Notes: generated by a model from the sequence alone, not told the origin. A DNA stretch of 64,000 nucleotides from Hydractinia symbiolongicarpus (GCF_029227915.1 NC_079884.1:28026001-28090000); one strand, 5' to 3'. Positions 21,791 through 35,623 are shown, numbered from the stretch's first letter. A program made the numbers and translations.

Positions 21791-24700
21791 ACTACATTTC
21801 ATTGACTTTCTAGCGGTATAAGTCCGTTTGAGTTACAACGGTTCTGTCACATATTCGTACCAACATGTATTTAGCGATATTTTTCTGATATTACTAGGTT
21901 GCATCGCTTTTAACAGTGAAACGATTGACTGTGGGAATTAATAGAACTGATTCTGGACTGTGACCTTATAAATGTGATAAATGAGCCAATTGGTCTCCAA
22001 TGAATAACATTCTTCTTAATTTGTCATGATTGCCGAAACTCAGCGATTACACTGGGCGCTGTGGTAGCGCTTTATTTAAAAATTTAAATAAATAAGTCTT
22101 TTCTTACTGTGGGACCAATCCTGGCCGTTAGCACGCGCTGAATAAATAGGAACAGTTCCAAAGACTACATTTCATTGACTTTCTAGCGGTATAAATCCGT
22201 TTGAGTTACAACGGTTGCGTCACATATTCGTACCAACATGTATTTAGCGATAGTATTCGGATATTACTAGGTTGCATCGCTTTTAACAGTGAAACGCTTG
22301 ACTGTGGGACTTAATTGAACTGATTTTGGACTTTGACCTTATAAATGTGATAAATGAGTCAGTTTTACTACAAGAAATAACATTCTTCTTCTTTTGACAT
22401 GATTCCTGGAACTCCTCGATTGCACTGGGCGCTGTGGTAGCGCTTTATTAAAAAATTAAGATAAATAAGTCATTTTTTACTGTGGGAAAATTTAAATAAA
22501 TAAGTCTTTTCTTACTGTGGGACCAATCCTGGCCGTTAGCACGCGCTGAATAAACAGGACAGTTCCAAAGACTACATTTCATTGACTTTCTAGCGGTATA
22601 AGTCCGTTTGAGTTACAACGGTTCTGTCACATATTCGTACCAACATGTATTTAGCGATATTTTTCTGATATTACTAGGTTGCATCGCTTTTAACAGTGAA
22701 ACGATTGACTGTGGGAATTAATAGAACTGATTCTGGACTGTGACCTTATAAATGTGATAAATGAGCCAATTGGTCTCCAATGAATAACATTCTTCTTAAT
22801 TTGTCATGATTGCCGAAACTCAGCGATTACACTGGGCGCTGTGGTAGCGCTTTATTAAAAAATTAAGATAAATAAGTCATTTTTTACTGTGGGACCAATC
22901 CTAGCCGTTAGCTCGCGCTGAAGAAATAGAGACAGTTTCAAATACTACATTTCATTGACTTTCTAACGGTGTCAGTCCGTTTAAGTTACAATGGTTGGGT
23001 CACATATTCGTACCAACATGTATTTAGCGATATTTTTCTGATATTACTAGGTTGCATCGCTTTTAACAGTGAAACGATTGACTGTGGGAATTAATAGAAC
23101 TGATTCTGGACTGTGACCTTATAAATGTGATAAATGAGCCAATTGGTCTCCAAGGAATAACATTCTTCTTAATTTGTCATGATTGCCGGAATTCATCGAT
23201 TACATCATGCTCTGTGGTAGCGCTTTATTTAAAAATTTAGATAAATAAGTCTTTTCTTACTGTGGAACCAATCCTGGCCGTTAGCACGCGCTGAAGAAAT
23301 AGGAACAGTTCCAGAGACTACATTTCATTGACTTTCTAGCGGTATAAATCCGTTTGAGTTACAACGGTTGCGTCACATATTCGTACCAACATGTATTTAG
23401 CGATAGTATTCGGATATTACTAGGTTGCATCACTTTTAACAGTGAAACGCTTGACTGTGGAACTTAATTGAACTGATTTTGGACTTTGAACTTATAAATG
23501 TGATAAATGAGCCAGTTTGACTACAAGAAATAACATTCTTTTTAATTTGACATGATTCCTGGAACTCAGCGATTACATTGGGCGCTGTGGTAGCGCTTCA
23601 TTTAAAAATTTAGATAAATAAGTCATCTTTACTGTGGGACCAATCTTGGCCGTTATCGCGCGCTGAAGAAATAGCGACAGTTTCACAAACTAATTTTCAT
23701 TGACTTTCTAACGCTATCAATCCGCTTCAGTTACAACGGTCGCGTCACATATTCGTACCAACATGTATTTAGCGATACTTTTCTCATATTACTAGGTTGC
23801 ATCGCTTTTAACAGTCAAACGATTGACTTTGGGACTTAATTGAACTGATTTTGGCCTTTGACATTATAAATGTGATAAATGGGCCAGTTTGACTACAAGA
23901 AATAACATTCTTCTTAATTTGACATGATTGCTGAAACTCAGCGATTACACTGGGCGCTGTGGTAGCGCTTTATGAAAAAATAATATAAATAAGTCATTTT
24001 TTACTGTGGGACCAATCCTAGCCGTTAGCTCGCGCTGAAGAAGTAGAGACAGTTTCAAAAACTACGTTTCATTGACTTTCTAACGGTGTCAATCCGTTTG
24101 AGTTACAACGGTTGCGTCACATATTCGTACCAACATGTATTTAGTGATTTTCTTCCGATATTACTAAAATGTATTGCTTTTAACAGTGAAACGATTCACT
24201 GTGGGAATTAATAGAACTGATTCTGGACTGTGACCTTATAAATGCGATAAATGAGCCAATTGGTGTCCAAAGAATAACATTCTTCTTAATTTGACATGAT
24301 TCCTGGAATTAAGCGATTACATTATGCTCTGTGGTAGCGCTTTATTTAAAAATTTAAATAAATAAGTCTTTTCTTACTGTGGGACCAATCCTGGCCGTTA
24401 GCACGCGCTAAATAAACAGGAACAGTTCCAAAGACTACATTTCATTGACTTTCTAGCGGTATAAGTCCGTTTGAGTTACAACGGTTCTGTCACATATTCG
24501 TACCAACATGTATTTAGCGATACTTTTCTGATATTACTAGGTTGCATCGCTTTTAACAGTGAAACGATTGACTCTGGGACTTAATTGAACTGATTTTGGC
24601 CTTTGACATTATAAATGTGATAAATGGGCCAGTTTGACTACAAGAAATAACATTCTTCTTAATTTGACATGATTGCTGAAACTCAGCGATTACACTGGGC

Positions 24701-25552
24701 GCTGTGGTAGCGCTTTGTTAAAAAATTAAGATAAACAAGTCATTTTTTACTGTGGGACCAATCCTAGCCGTTAGCTCGCGCTGAAGAAGTAGTGACAGTT
24801 TAAAAAACTACCTTTCATTGACTTTCTAACGGTGTCAATCTGTTTGAGTTACAACGGTTGCGTCACATATTCGTACCAACATGTATTTAGTGGATTTCTT
24901 CCGATATTACTAAGTTGTATTGCTTTTAACAGTAAAACGATTGACTGTGGGAATTAATTGAACTGATTCTAGAATGTGACCGTATAAATGTGATAAATGA
25001 GCCAATTGGTTTCCAAGGAATAACATTTTTCTTAATTTGACATGATTGCTGGAATTCAGGGATTACATTAGCCTCGCTGGTAGCGCTTTATTAAAAAATT
25101 TAGATAAATAAGTCTTTTCTTACTGTGGGACCAATCCTGGCCGTTAGCACGCGCTGAATAAATAGGAACAGTTCCAAAGACTACATTTCATTGACTTTCT
25201 AGCGGTATAAATCCGTTTGAGTTACAACGGTTGCGTCACATATTCGTACCAACATGTACTTAGCGATAGTATTCGGATATTACTAGGTTGCATCGCTTTT
25301 AACAGTGAAACGATTGACCGTGGGACTTAATTGAACTGATTCTGGACTGTGACCTTATAAATGTGATAAATGAGCCAATTGGACTCCAAGGAATAACATT
25401 CTTCTTAATTTGACACGATTTCTGGAATTCAGCGAGTACACTAGGCCCTGCGGTAGCTCTTTTTTTAAAAATTTAGATAAATAAATCATTTTTTACTGTG
25501 GGACCAATCCTAGTCGTTAGTTCGCGCTGAAGAAATACAGCCAGTTGCAAAA
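21791..25552 (+). repeat. 3762-bp tandem duplication, copy 1
   Basis: Ten units' worth of sequence, with unit starts at 21865, 22238 (407 bp), 22645, 23018, 23391, 23763, 24135, 24508, 24881 and 25254, repeats directly at an offset of 3762 bp. The joint lies within ACTACATTTCATTGACTTTC and is ambiguous over about 22 bp (21791-21812). The copies look almost identical; visible differences include AGTAGTGACAG at about 24790 against AGTAGAGACAG in copy 2. The unusual 34-bp addition at 22488 is present in both copies, so it predates the duplication. Confidence 0.9.
22238..22644 (+). repeat. 407-bp unit with out-of-register 34-bp addition
   Basis: After TTTTTTACTGTGGGA (ending 22487) the sequence jumps back to AAATTTAAATAAATAAGTC and then passes through TTACTGTGGGACC a second time. 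The unit therefore holds the AT-rich tract and the CTGTGGGA box twice. The right part, from 22488, matches the R unit from 21708 at an offset of 780 bp (two units plus 34 bp). The corresponding K unit at 36828-37200 has no such addition. Confidence 0.88.
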
Positions 25553-28500
25553 ACTACATTTCATTGACTTTCTAGCGGTATAAGTCCGTTTGAGTTACAA
25601 CGGTTCTGTCACATATTCGTACCAACATGTATTTAGCGATATTTTTCTGATATTACTAGGTTGCATCGCTTTTAACAGTGAAACGATTGACTGTGGGAAT
25701 TAATAGAACTGATTCTGGACTGTGACCTTATAAATGTGATAAATGAGCCAATTGGTCTCCAATGAATAACATTCTTCTTAATTTGTCATGATTGCCGAAA
25801 CTCAGCGATTACACTGGGCGCTGTGGTAGCGCTTTATTTAAAAATTTAAATAAATAAGTCTTTTCTTACTGTGGGACCAATCCTGGCCGTTAGCACGCGC
25901 TGAATAAATAGGAACAGTTCCAAAGACTACATTTCATTGACTTTCTAGCGGTATAAATCCGTTTGAGTTACAACGGTTGCGTCACATATTCGTACCAACA
26001 TGTATTTAGCGATAGTATTCGGATATTACTAGGTTGCATCGCTTTTAACAGTGAAACGCTTGACTGTGGGACTTAATTGAACTGATTTTGGACTTTGACC
26101 TTATAAATGTGATAAATGAGTCAGTTTTACTACAAGAAATAACATTCTTCTTCTTTTGACATGATTCCTGGAACTCCTCGATTGCACTGGGCGCTGTGGT
26201 AGCGCTTTATTAAAAAATTAAGATAAATAAGTAATTTTTTACTGTGGGAAAATTTAAATAAATAAGTCTTTTCTTACTGTGGGACCAATCCTGGCCGTTA
26301 GCACGCGCTGAATAAACAGGACAGTTCCAAAGACTACATTTCATTGACTTTCTAGCGGTATAAGTCCGTTTGAGTTACAACGGTTCTGTCACATATTCGT
26401 ACCAACATGTATTTAGCGATATTTTTCTGATATTACTAGGTTGCATCGCTTTTAACAGTGAAACGATTGACTGTGGGAATTAATAGAACTGATTCTGGAC
26501 TGTGACCTTATAAATGTGATAAATGAGCCAATTGGTCTCCAATGAATAACATTCTTCTTAATTTGTCATGATTGCCGAAACTCAGCGATTACACTGGGCG
26601 CTGTGGTAGCGCTTTATTAAAAAATTAAGATAAATAAGTCATTTTTTACTGTGGGACCAATCCTAGCCGTTAGCTCGCGCTGAAGAAATAGAGACAGTTT
26701 CAAATACTACATTTCATTGACTTTCTAACGGTGTCAGTCCGTTTAAGTTACAATGGTTGGGTCACATATTCGTACCAACATGTATTTAGCGATATTTTTC
26801 TGATATTACTAGGTTGCATCGCTTTTAACAGTGAAACGATTGACTGTGGGAATTAATAGAACTGATTCTGGACTGTGACCTTATAAATGTGATAAATGAG
26901 CCAATTGGTCTCCAAGGAATAACATTCTTCTTAATTTGTCATGATTGCCGGAATTAATCGATTACATCATGCTCTGTGGTAGCGCTTTATTTAAAAATTT
27001 AGATAAATAAGTCTTTTCTTACTGTGGAACCAATCCTGGCCGTTAGCACGCGCTGAAGAAATAGGAACAGTTCCAGAGACTACATTTCATTGACTTTCTA
27101 GCGGTATAAATCCGTTTGAGTTACAACGGTTGCGTCATATATTCGTACCAACATGTATTTAGCGATAGTATTCGGATATTACTAGGTTGCATCACTTTTA
27201 ACAGTGAAACGCTTGACTGTGGAACTTAATTGAACTGATTTTGGACTTTGAACTTATAAATGTGATAAATGAGCCAGTTTGACTACAAGAAATAACATTC
27301 TTTTTAATTTGACATGATTCCTGGAACTCAGCGATTACATTGGGCGCTGTGGTAGCGCTTCATTTAAAAATTTAGATAAATAAGTCATCTTTACTGTGGG
27401 ACTAATCTTGGCCGTTATCGCGCGCTGAAGAAATAGCGACAGTTTCACAAACTAATTTTCATTGACTTTCTAACGCTATCAATCCGCTTCAGTTACAACG
27501 GTCGCGTCACATATTCGTACCAACATGTATTTAGCGATAATTTTCTCATATTACTAGGTTGCATCGCTTTTAACAGTCAAACGATTGACTTTGGGACTTA
27601 ATTGAACTGATTTTGGCCTTTGACATTATAAATGTGATAAATGGGCCAGTTTGACTACAAGAAATAACATTCTTCTTAATTTGACATGATTGCTGAAACT
27701 CAGCGATTACACTGGGCGCTGTGGTAGCGCTTTATGAAAAAATAATATAAATAAGTCATTTTTTACTGTGGGACCAATCCTAGCCGTTAGCTCGCGCTGA
27801 AGAAGTAGAGACAGTTTCAAAAACTACGTTTCATTGACTTTCTAACGGTGTCAATCCGTTTGAGTTACAACGGTTGCGTCACATATTCGTACCAACATGT
27901 ATTTAGTGATTTTCTTCCGATATTACTAAAATGTATTGCTTTTAACAGTGAAACGATTCACTGTGGGAATTAATAGAACTGATTCTGGACTGTGACCTTA
28001 TAAATGCGATAAATGAGCCAATTGGTGTCCAAAGAATAACATTCTTCTTAATTTGACATGATTCCTGGAATTAAGCGATTACATTATGCTCTGTGGTAGC
28101 GCTTTATTTAAAAATTTAAATAAATAAGTCTTTTCTTACTGTGGGACCAATCCTGGCCGTTAGCACGCGCTAAATAAACAGGAACAGTTCCAAAGACTAC
28201 ATTTCATTGACTTTCTAGCGGTATAAGTCCGTTTGAGTTACAACGGTTCTGTCACATATTCGTACCAACATGTATTTAGCGATACTTTTCTGATATTACT
28301 AGGTTGCATCGCTTTTAACAGTGAAACGATTGACTCTGGGACTTAATTGAACTGATTTTGGCCTTTGACATTATAAATGTGATAAATGGGCCAGTTTGAC
28401 TACAAGAAATAACATTCTTCTTAATTTGACATGATTGCTGAAACTCAGCGATTACACTGGGCGCTGTGGTAGCGCTTTGTTAAAAAATTAAGATAAACAA

Positions 28501-29314
28501 GTCATTTTTTACTGTGGGACCAATCCTAGCCGTTAGCTCGCGCTGAAGAAGTAGAGACAGTTTAAAAAACTACCTTTCATTGACTTTCTAACGGTGTCAA
28601 TCTGTTTGAGTTACAACGGTTGCGTCACATATTCGTACCAACATGTATTTAGTGGATTTCTTCCGATATTACTAAGTTGTATTGCTTTTAACAGTAAAAC
28701 GATTGACTGTGGGAATTAATTGAACTGATTCTAGAATGTGACCGTATAAATGTGATAAATGAGCCAATTGGTTTCCAAGGAATAACATTTTTCTTAATTT
28801 GACATGATTGCTGGAATTCAGGGATTACATTAGCCTCGCTGGTAGCGCTTTATTAAAAAATTTAGATAAATAAGTCTTTTCTTACTGTGGGACCAATCCT
28901 GGCCGTTAGCACGCGCTGAATAAATAGGAACAGTTCCAAAGACTACATTTCATTGACTTTCTAGCGGTATAAATCCGTTTGAGTTACAACGGTTGCGTCA
29001 CATATTCGTACCAACATGTACTTAGCGATAGTATTCGGATATTACTAGGTTGCATCGCTTTTAACAGTGAAACGATTGACCGTGGGACTTAATTGAACTG
29101 ATTCTGGACTGTGACCTTATAAATGTGATAAATGAGCCAATTGGACTCCAAGGAATAACATTCTTCTTAATTTGACACGATTTCTGGAATTCAGCGAGTA
29201 CACTAGGCCCTGCGGTAGCTCTTTTTTTAAAAATTTAGATAAATAAATCATTTTTTACTGTGGGACCAATCCTAGTCGTTAGTTCGCGCTGAAGAAATAC
29301 AGCCAGTTGCAAAA
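25553..29314 (+). repeat. 3762-bp tandem duplication, copy 2
   Basis: Unit starts: 25627, 26000 (407 bp), 26407, 26780, 27153, 27525, 27897, 28270, 28643, 29016. It ends where the sequence passes ACTACATTTCATTGACTTTC at 29315 and continues as TAACGGGGTC rather than TAGCGGTATA. Because the joint is in register (unit 25254-25626 is exactly 373 bp), unequal crossing-over between aligned units is the likely origin. Confidence 0.9.
26000..26406 (+). repeat. 407-bp unit, duplicate of the 22238 unit
   Basis: The same out-of-register joint as at 22487/22488 is found at 26249/26250, exactly 3762 bp further on. One nearby base differs (GTAATTTTTT against GTCATTTTTT). Confidence 0.88.
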
Positions 29315-30134
29315 ACTACATTTCATTGACTTTCTAACGGGGTCAATCCGTTTGAGTTACAACGGTTGCGTCACATATTCGTACCAACATGTATTTAGTG
29401 GATTTCTTCCGATATTACTAAGTTGTATTGCTTTTAACAGTGAAACGATTGACTGTGGGAATTAATTGAACTGATTCTGGACTGTGACCTTATAAATGTG
29501 ATAAATGAGCCAATTGGACTCCAAGGAATAACATTCTTCTTAATTCGACATGATTTCTGGAATTCAGCGAGTACACTAGGCCCTGCGGTAGCTCTTTTTT
29601 TAAAAATTTAGATAAATAAATCATTTTTTACTGTGGGACCAATCCTAGTCGTTAGCTCGCGCTGAAGAAATACAGCCAGTTGCAAAAACTACATTTCATT
29701 GACTTTCTAACGGGGTCAATCCGTTTGAGTTACAACGGTTGCGTCACATATTCGTACCAACATGTATTTAGTGGATTTCTTCCGATATTACTAAGTTGTA
29801 TTGCTTTTAACAGTAAAACGATTGACTGTGGGAATTAATTGAACTGATTCTAGAATGTGACCGTATAAATGTGATAAATGAGCCAATTGGTTTCCAAGGA
29901 ATAACATTTTTCTTAATTTGACATGATTGCTGGAATTCAGGGATTACATTAGCCTCGCTGGTAGCGCTTTATTTAAAAATTTAGATAAAGAAGTCTTTCC
30001 TTACTGTGGGACCAATCCTGGCCGTTAGCACGCGCTGAATAAATAGGAACAGTTCCAAAGACTACATTTCATTGACTTTCTAGCGGTATAAATCCGTTTG
30101 AGTTACAACGGTTGCGTCACATATTCGTGCCAAC

Positions 30135-30496
30135 ATGTATTTAGCGATATTACTAGGTTGTATTGCTTTTAACATTGAAACGATTGACTGTGGGAATTAA
30201 TAGAACTGATTCTGGACTGTGACCTTATAAATGTGATAAATGAGACAATTGGTGTCCAAAGAATAACATTCTTCTTAATTTGATATGATTGCTGGAATTC
30301 AGCGATTACATTAGGCTCTGTGGTTGCGCTTTATTTAAAAATTTAGATAAAAAAGTCTTTCCTTGCTGTGGGACCAATCCTGGCTGTTAGCACGCGCTGA
30401 ATAAATAGGAAAAGTTCCAAAGACTGCATTTCATTGACTTTCTAGCGGTATAAGTCCGTTTGAGTTACAACGGTTGCGTAACACATTCGTACCAAC
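30135..30496 (+). repeat. 362-bp unit (type D) with 11-bp GATA deletion
   Basis: Third copy of the 11-bp deletion, at an offset of 13101 bp from the 17034 unit. It confirms that this segment was copied as a block. Confidence 0.85.
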
Positions 30497-31240
30497 ATGT
30501 ATTTAGCCATAGTATTCGGATATTACTTGGTTGCATCGCTTTTAACAGTGAAACGCTTGACTGTGGGACTTAATTAAACTGATTTTGGACTTTGACTTTA
30601 TGAATGTGATAAATGTGCCAGTTTGACTACATGAAATAACATTTTTCTTAATTTGACATGATTGCTGGAACTCAGCGATTACACTGGGCGCTGTGGTACC
30701 GATTCATTTAAAAATTAAGATAAAAAATTCAGTTTTTACAGTGGGACCAATCTTAGCCGTTAGCTCGCGCTGAAGAAATAGAGACAGTTTCAAAAACTAC
30801 ATTTCATTTACTTTCTAACGGTGCCTTCCGTTTGCGTAACAACGGTTGCGTTACATATTCGTACCAACATGTATTTAGTGATTTTCTTCCGATATTACTA
30901 AGTTGTATTGCTTCTAACAGTGAAAGGATTGACTGTGTGAATAAATAGAACTGTTTCTGGACTGTGACCTTATAAATGTAATAAATGAGCCAATTGGTCT
31001 CCAAGGAATTACATTCTTCTTAATTTGACATGATTGCCGGAATTCATCGATTACATTAGGCTCTGTGGTAGCGCTTTATTTAAAAATTTAGACAAATAAG
31101 TCCTTTCTTACTGTGGGACCAATCCTGGCCGTTAGCACGGGCTGAATAAATAGGAACAGTTTCAAATACTACATTTCATTGACTTTTTAGCGGCATAATT
31201 CCGTTTAATTACAACGGTTGCGTCACATATTCGTACCAAC

Positions 31241-31612
31241 ATGTACTTAGCGATAGTATTCGGATATTACTAGGTTGCATCGCTTTCAACAGTGAAACGT
31301 TTGACCGTGGGACTTAATTAAACTGATTCTGGACTGTGACCTTATAAATGTGATAAATGAGCCAATTGGTGTCCAAAGAATAACATTCTTCTTAATTTGA
31401 CATGATTGCTGGAATTCAGCGATTACATTAGGCTCTGTGGTAGCGCTTTATTTAGAAATTTAGATAAAAAAGTCTTTCCTTGCTGTGGGACCAATCCTGG
31501 CCGTTAGCACGCGCTGAATAAATAGGAACAGTTCCAAGACTGCATTTCATTGACTTTCTAGCGGTATAAGTCCGTTTGAGTTACAACGGTTGCGTCACAT
31601 ATTCGTACCAAC
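31241..31612 (+). repeat. Chimeric B/D unit (copy)
   Basis: Matches the unit at 18141, including GCTTTCAACAG and the private GAAACGTTTGACCG. It reads TTTAGAAATTTAG where 18141 has TTTAGATATTTAG. Confidence 0.8.
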
Positions 31613-32357
31613 ATGTATTTAGCGATAGTATTCGGATATTACTAGGTTGCATCGCTTTTAACAGTGAAACGCTTGACTGTGGGACTTAATTGAACTGATT
31701 TTGGGCTTTGACCTTATAAATGTGATAAATGAGTCAGTTTTACTACAAGAAATAACATTCTTCTTAATTTGACATGATTCTTGGAACTCCTCGATTACAC
31801 TGGGCGCTGTGGTAGCGCTTTATTAAAAAATTAAGATAAATAATTCATTTTTTACTGTGGGACCAATCCTAGCCGTTAGCTCGCGCTGAAGAAATAGAGA
31901 CAGTTCAAATACTACATTTCACTGACTTTCTAACTGTGTCAGTCCGTTTAAGTTACAACGGTTGCGTCACATATTCGTACCAACATGTACTTAGCGATAG
32001 TATTCGGATATTACTAGGTTGCATCGCTTTTAACAGTGAAACGATTGACTGTGGGAATTAATAGAACTGATTCTGGACTGTGACCTTATAAATGTGATAA
32101 ATGAGCCAATTGGTCTCCAAGGAATAACATTCTTCTTAATTTGTCATGATTGCCGGAATTCATCGATTACATTATACTCTGTGGTAGCGCTTTATTTAAA
32201 AATTTACATAAATAAGTCTTTTCTTACTGTGGGACCAATCCTGGCCGTTAGCACGCGCTGAAGAAATAGGAACAGTTTTAAGGACAACATTTCATTGACT
32301 TTCTAGCGGTATAAATCTGTTTGAGTTACAACGGTTGCGTCACATATTCATACCAAC

Positions 32358-35300
32358 ATGTATTTAGCGATAGTATTCGGATATTACTAGGTTGCATCGC
32401 TTTTAACAGTGAAACGCTTGACTGTGGGACTTAATTGAACTGATTTTGGACTTTGACCTTATAAATGTGATAAATGAGTCAGTTTTACTACAAGAAATAA
32501 CATTCTTCTTCATTTGACATCATTCCTGGAACTCCTCGATTACACTGGGCGCTGTGGTAGCGCTTTATTAAAAAATTAAGATAAATAAGTCATTTTTTAC
32601 TGTGGGACCAATCCTAGCCGTTAGCTCGCGCTGAAGAAATGGAGACAGTTTCAAATACTACATTTCATTGACTTTCTAACGGTGTCAGTCCGTTTAAGTT
32701 ACAATGGTTGGGTCACATATTCGTACCAACATGTATTTAGCGATATTTTTCTGATATTACTAGGTTGCATCGCTTTTAACAGTGAAACGATTGACTGTGG
32801 GAATTAATAGAACTGATTCTGGACTTTGACCTTATAAATGTGATAAATGAGCCAATTGGTCTCCAAGGAATAACATTCTTCTTAATTTGTCATGATTGCC
32901 GGAATTCATCGATTACATCATGCTCTGTGGTAGCGCTTTATTTAAAAATTTAGATAAATAAGTCTTTTCTTACTGTGGAACCAATCCTGGCCGTTAGCAC
33001 GCGCTGAAGAAATAGGAACAGTTCCAGAGACTACATTTCATTGACTTTCTAGCGGTATAAATCCGTTTGAGTTACAACGGTTGCGTCTCATCTTCGTACC
33101 AACATGTATTTAGCGATAGTATTCGGATATTACTAGGTTGCATCACTTTTAACAGTGAAACACTTGACTGTGGAACTTAATTGAACTGATTTTGGACTTT
33201 GACCTTATAAATGTGATATATGAGCCAGTTTGACTACAAGAAATAACATTCTTTTTAATTTGACATGATTCCTGGAACTCAGCGATTACATTGGGCGCTG
33301 TGGTAGCGCTTCATTTAAAAATTTAGATAAATAAGTCATCTTTACTGTGGGACCAATCTTGGCCGTTATCGCGCGCTGAAGAAATAGCGACAGTTTCAAA
33401 AACTAATTTTCATTGACTTTCTAACGCTATCAATCCGCTTCAGTTACAACGGTCGCGTCACATATTCGTACCAACATGTATTTAGCGATACTTTTCTCAT
33501 ATTACTAGGTTGCATCGCTTTTAACAGCCAAACGATTGACTTTGGGACTTAATTGAACTGATTTTGGCCTTTGACATTATAAATGTGATAAATGGGCCAG
33601 TTTGACTACAAGAAATAACATTCTTCTTAATTTGACATGATTGCTGAAACTCAGCGATTACACTGGGCGCTGTGGTAGCGCTTTATGAAAAAATAATATA
33701 AATAAGTCATTTTTTACTGTGGGACCAATCCTAGCCGTTAGCTCGCGCTGAAGAAGTAGAGACAGTTTCAAAAACTACGTTTCATTGACTTTCTAACGGT
33801 GTCAATCCGTTTGAGTTACAACGGTTGCGTCACATATTCGTACCAACATGTATTTAGTGATTTTCTTCCGATATTACTAAAATGTATTGCTTTTAACAGT
33901 GAAACGCTTGGCTGTGGGACTTAATTGAACTGATTTTGGACTTTGACCTTGCAAATGTGATAAATGAGCCAGTTTGACAACAAGAAATAACATTCTTCTT
34001 AATTTGACATGATTGCTGGAACTCAGCGATCACACTGGGCACTGTGGTTGGGCTTTATTAAAAAATTAAGATAAACAAGTCATTTTTTACTGTGGGACCA
34101 ATCCTAGCCATTAGCTGGCGCTGAAGAAATAGAGACAGTATCAAAATCTATATTTCATTTACTTTCTAACGGTGTCAATTCGTTTGAGTTACAACGGTTG
34201 CGTCACATATTCATACCAACATGTATTTAGTGATTTTCTTCCGATATTACTAAGTTGTATTGCTTTTAACATTGAATTGATTGACTGTGGGAATTAATAG
34301 AACTGATTCTGGACTGTGACCTTATAAATGTGATAAATGAACCAATTGGTGTCCAAAGAATAACATTCTTCTTAATTTGAAATGATTTCCGAAATTCATC
34401 GGTTACATTAGGCTCTGTGGTAGCGCCTAATTAAAAAATTAGGTAAATAAGTTTTTTCTTACTGTGGGACCAATCCTGGCCGTTAGCACGCGCTGAATAA
34501 ATAGGAACAGTTCCAAAGACTACATTTCATTGACTTTCTAGCTGTATAAATCCGTTTGAGTTACAACGGTTGCGTCACATATTTGTACCAACATGTATTT
34601 AGCGATAGTATTCGGATATTACTAGGTTGCATCGCTTTTAACAGTGAAACGCTTGACTGTGGGACTTAATTGAACTGATTTTGGACTTTGACCTTATAAA
34701 TGTGATAAATGAGTCAGTTTTACTACAAGAAATAACATTCTTCTTCATTTGACATCATTCCTGGAACTCCTCGATTACACTGGGCGCTGTGGTAGCGCTT
34801 TATTAAAAAATTAAGATAAATAAGTCATTTTTTACTGTGGGACCAATCCTAGCCGTTAGCTCGCGCTGAAGAAATAGAGACAGTTTCAAATACTACATTT
34901 CATTGACTTTCTAACGGTGTCAGTCCGTTTAAGTTACAATGGTTGGGTCACATATTCGTACCAACATGTATTTAGCGATATTTTTCTGATATTACTAGGT
35001 TGCATCGCTTTTAACAGTGAAACGATTGACTGTGGGAATTAATAGAACTGATTCTGGACTTTGACCTTATAAATGTGATAAATGAGCCAATTGGTCTCCA
35101 AGGAATAACATTCTTCTTAATTTGTCATGATTGCCGGAATTCATCGATTACATCATGCTCTGTGGTAGCGCTTTATTTAAAAATTTAGATAAATAAGTCT
35201 TTTCTTACTGTGGAACCAATCCTGGCCGTTAGCACGCGCTGAAGAAATAGGAACAGTTCCAGAGACTACATTTCATTGACTTTCTAGCGGTATAAATCCG

Positions 35301-35623
35301 TTTGAGTTACAACGGTTGCGTCACATCTTCGTACCAACATGTATTTAGCGATAGTATTCGGATATTACTAGGTTGCATCACTTTTAACAGTGAAACACTT
35401 GACTGTGGAACTTAATTGAACTGATTTTGGACTTTGACCTTATAAATGTGATAAATGAGCCAGTTTGACTACAAGAAATAACATTCTTTTTAATTTGACA
35501 TGATTCCTGGAACTCAGCGATTACATTGGGCGCTGTGGTAGCGCTTCATTTAAAAATTTAAATAAATAAGTCATCTTTACTGTGGGACCAATCTTGGCCG
35601 TTATCGCGCGCTGAAGAAATAGC
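32358..35623 (+). repeat. Higher-order zone 7: rearranged K-to-R zone
   Basis: Unit starts: 32358 K, 32731 L, 33104 P, 33476 Q, 33848 R/M fusion, 34221 N, 34593 K, 34966 L, 35339 P. The K-L-P-Q-R run appears twice at an offset of 2235 bp (six units): 32358-33900 and 34593-36130. Both copies share variants absent from 20003-21493, for example CTGGACTTTGACC in the L unit and CATCTTCGTACC before the P unit, so the second duplication is local. The M and N units lie between the copies. Confidence 0.8.
33848..34220 (+). repeat. Chimeric R/M unit
   Basis: It begins as R (GATTTTCTTCCGATATTAC, ACTAAAATGTATTGC). From TTTTAACAGTGAAAC (about 33891-33905) it continues as M (GCTTGGCTGTGGGAC, GTTTGACAACAAG, GCACTGTGGTTGGGC). 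M and R are separate units at 19258 and 21493. This is a precise in-register joint in a stretch common to both types. Confidence 0.85.

Larger units (their letters stand above)
29315..32357 (+). repeat. Higher-order zone 6: pentamer zone returning at 13.1-kb offset
   Basis: Unit starts: 29389 (C fused to B), 29762 C, 30135 D (362 bp), 30497 E, 30869 A, 31241 B/D, 31613 K, 31985 L. From about 29470 onward it follows 16370-19258 at an offset of 13101 (later 13100) bp, including private variants such as CGTGCCAAC, GAAACGTTTGACCG and ACAGTTCAAATACTAC. One base is missing in the B/D unit's predecessor (CCGTTTAATTAC at 31201). This is a duplicated segment of about 2.9 kb in this stretch alone. Confidence 0.85.

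Noticed and set aside
22480-22520. Mobile-element insertion to explain the 407-bp unit
   Set aside because: The 34 added bases are satellite sequence (the AT-rich tract and ACTGTGGGA box of another unit type) in normal orientation. An out-of-register exchange explains them fully.
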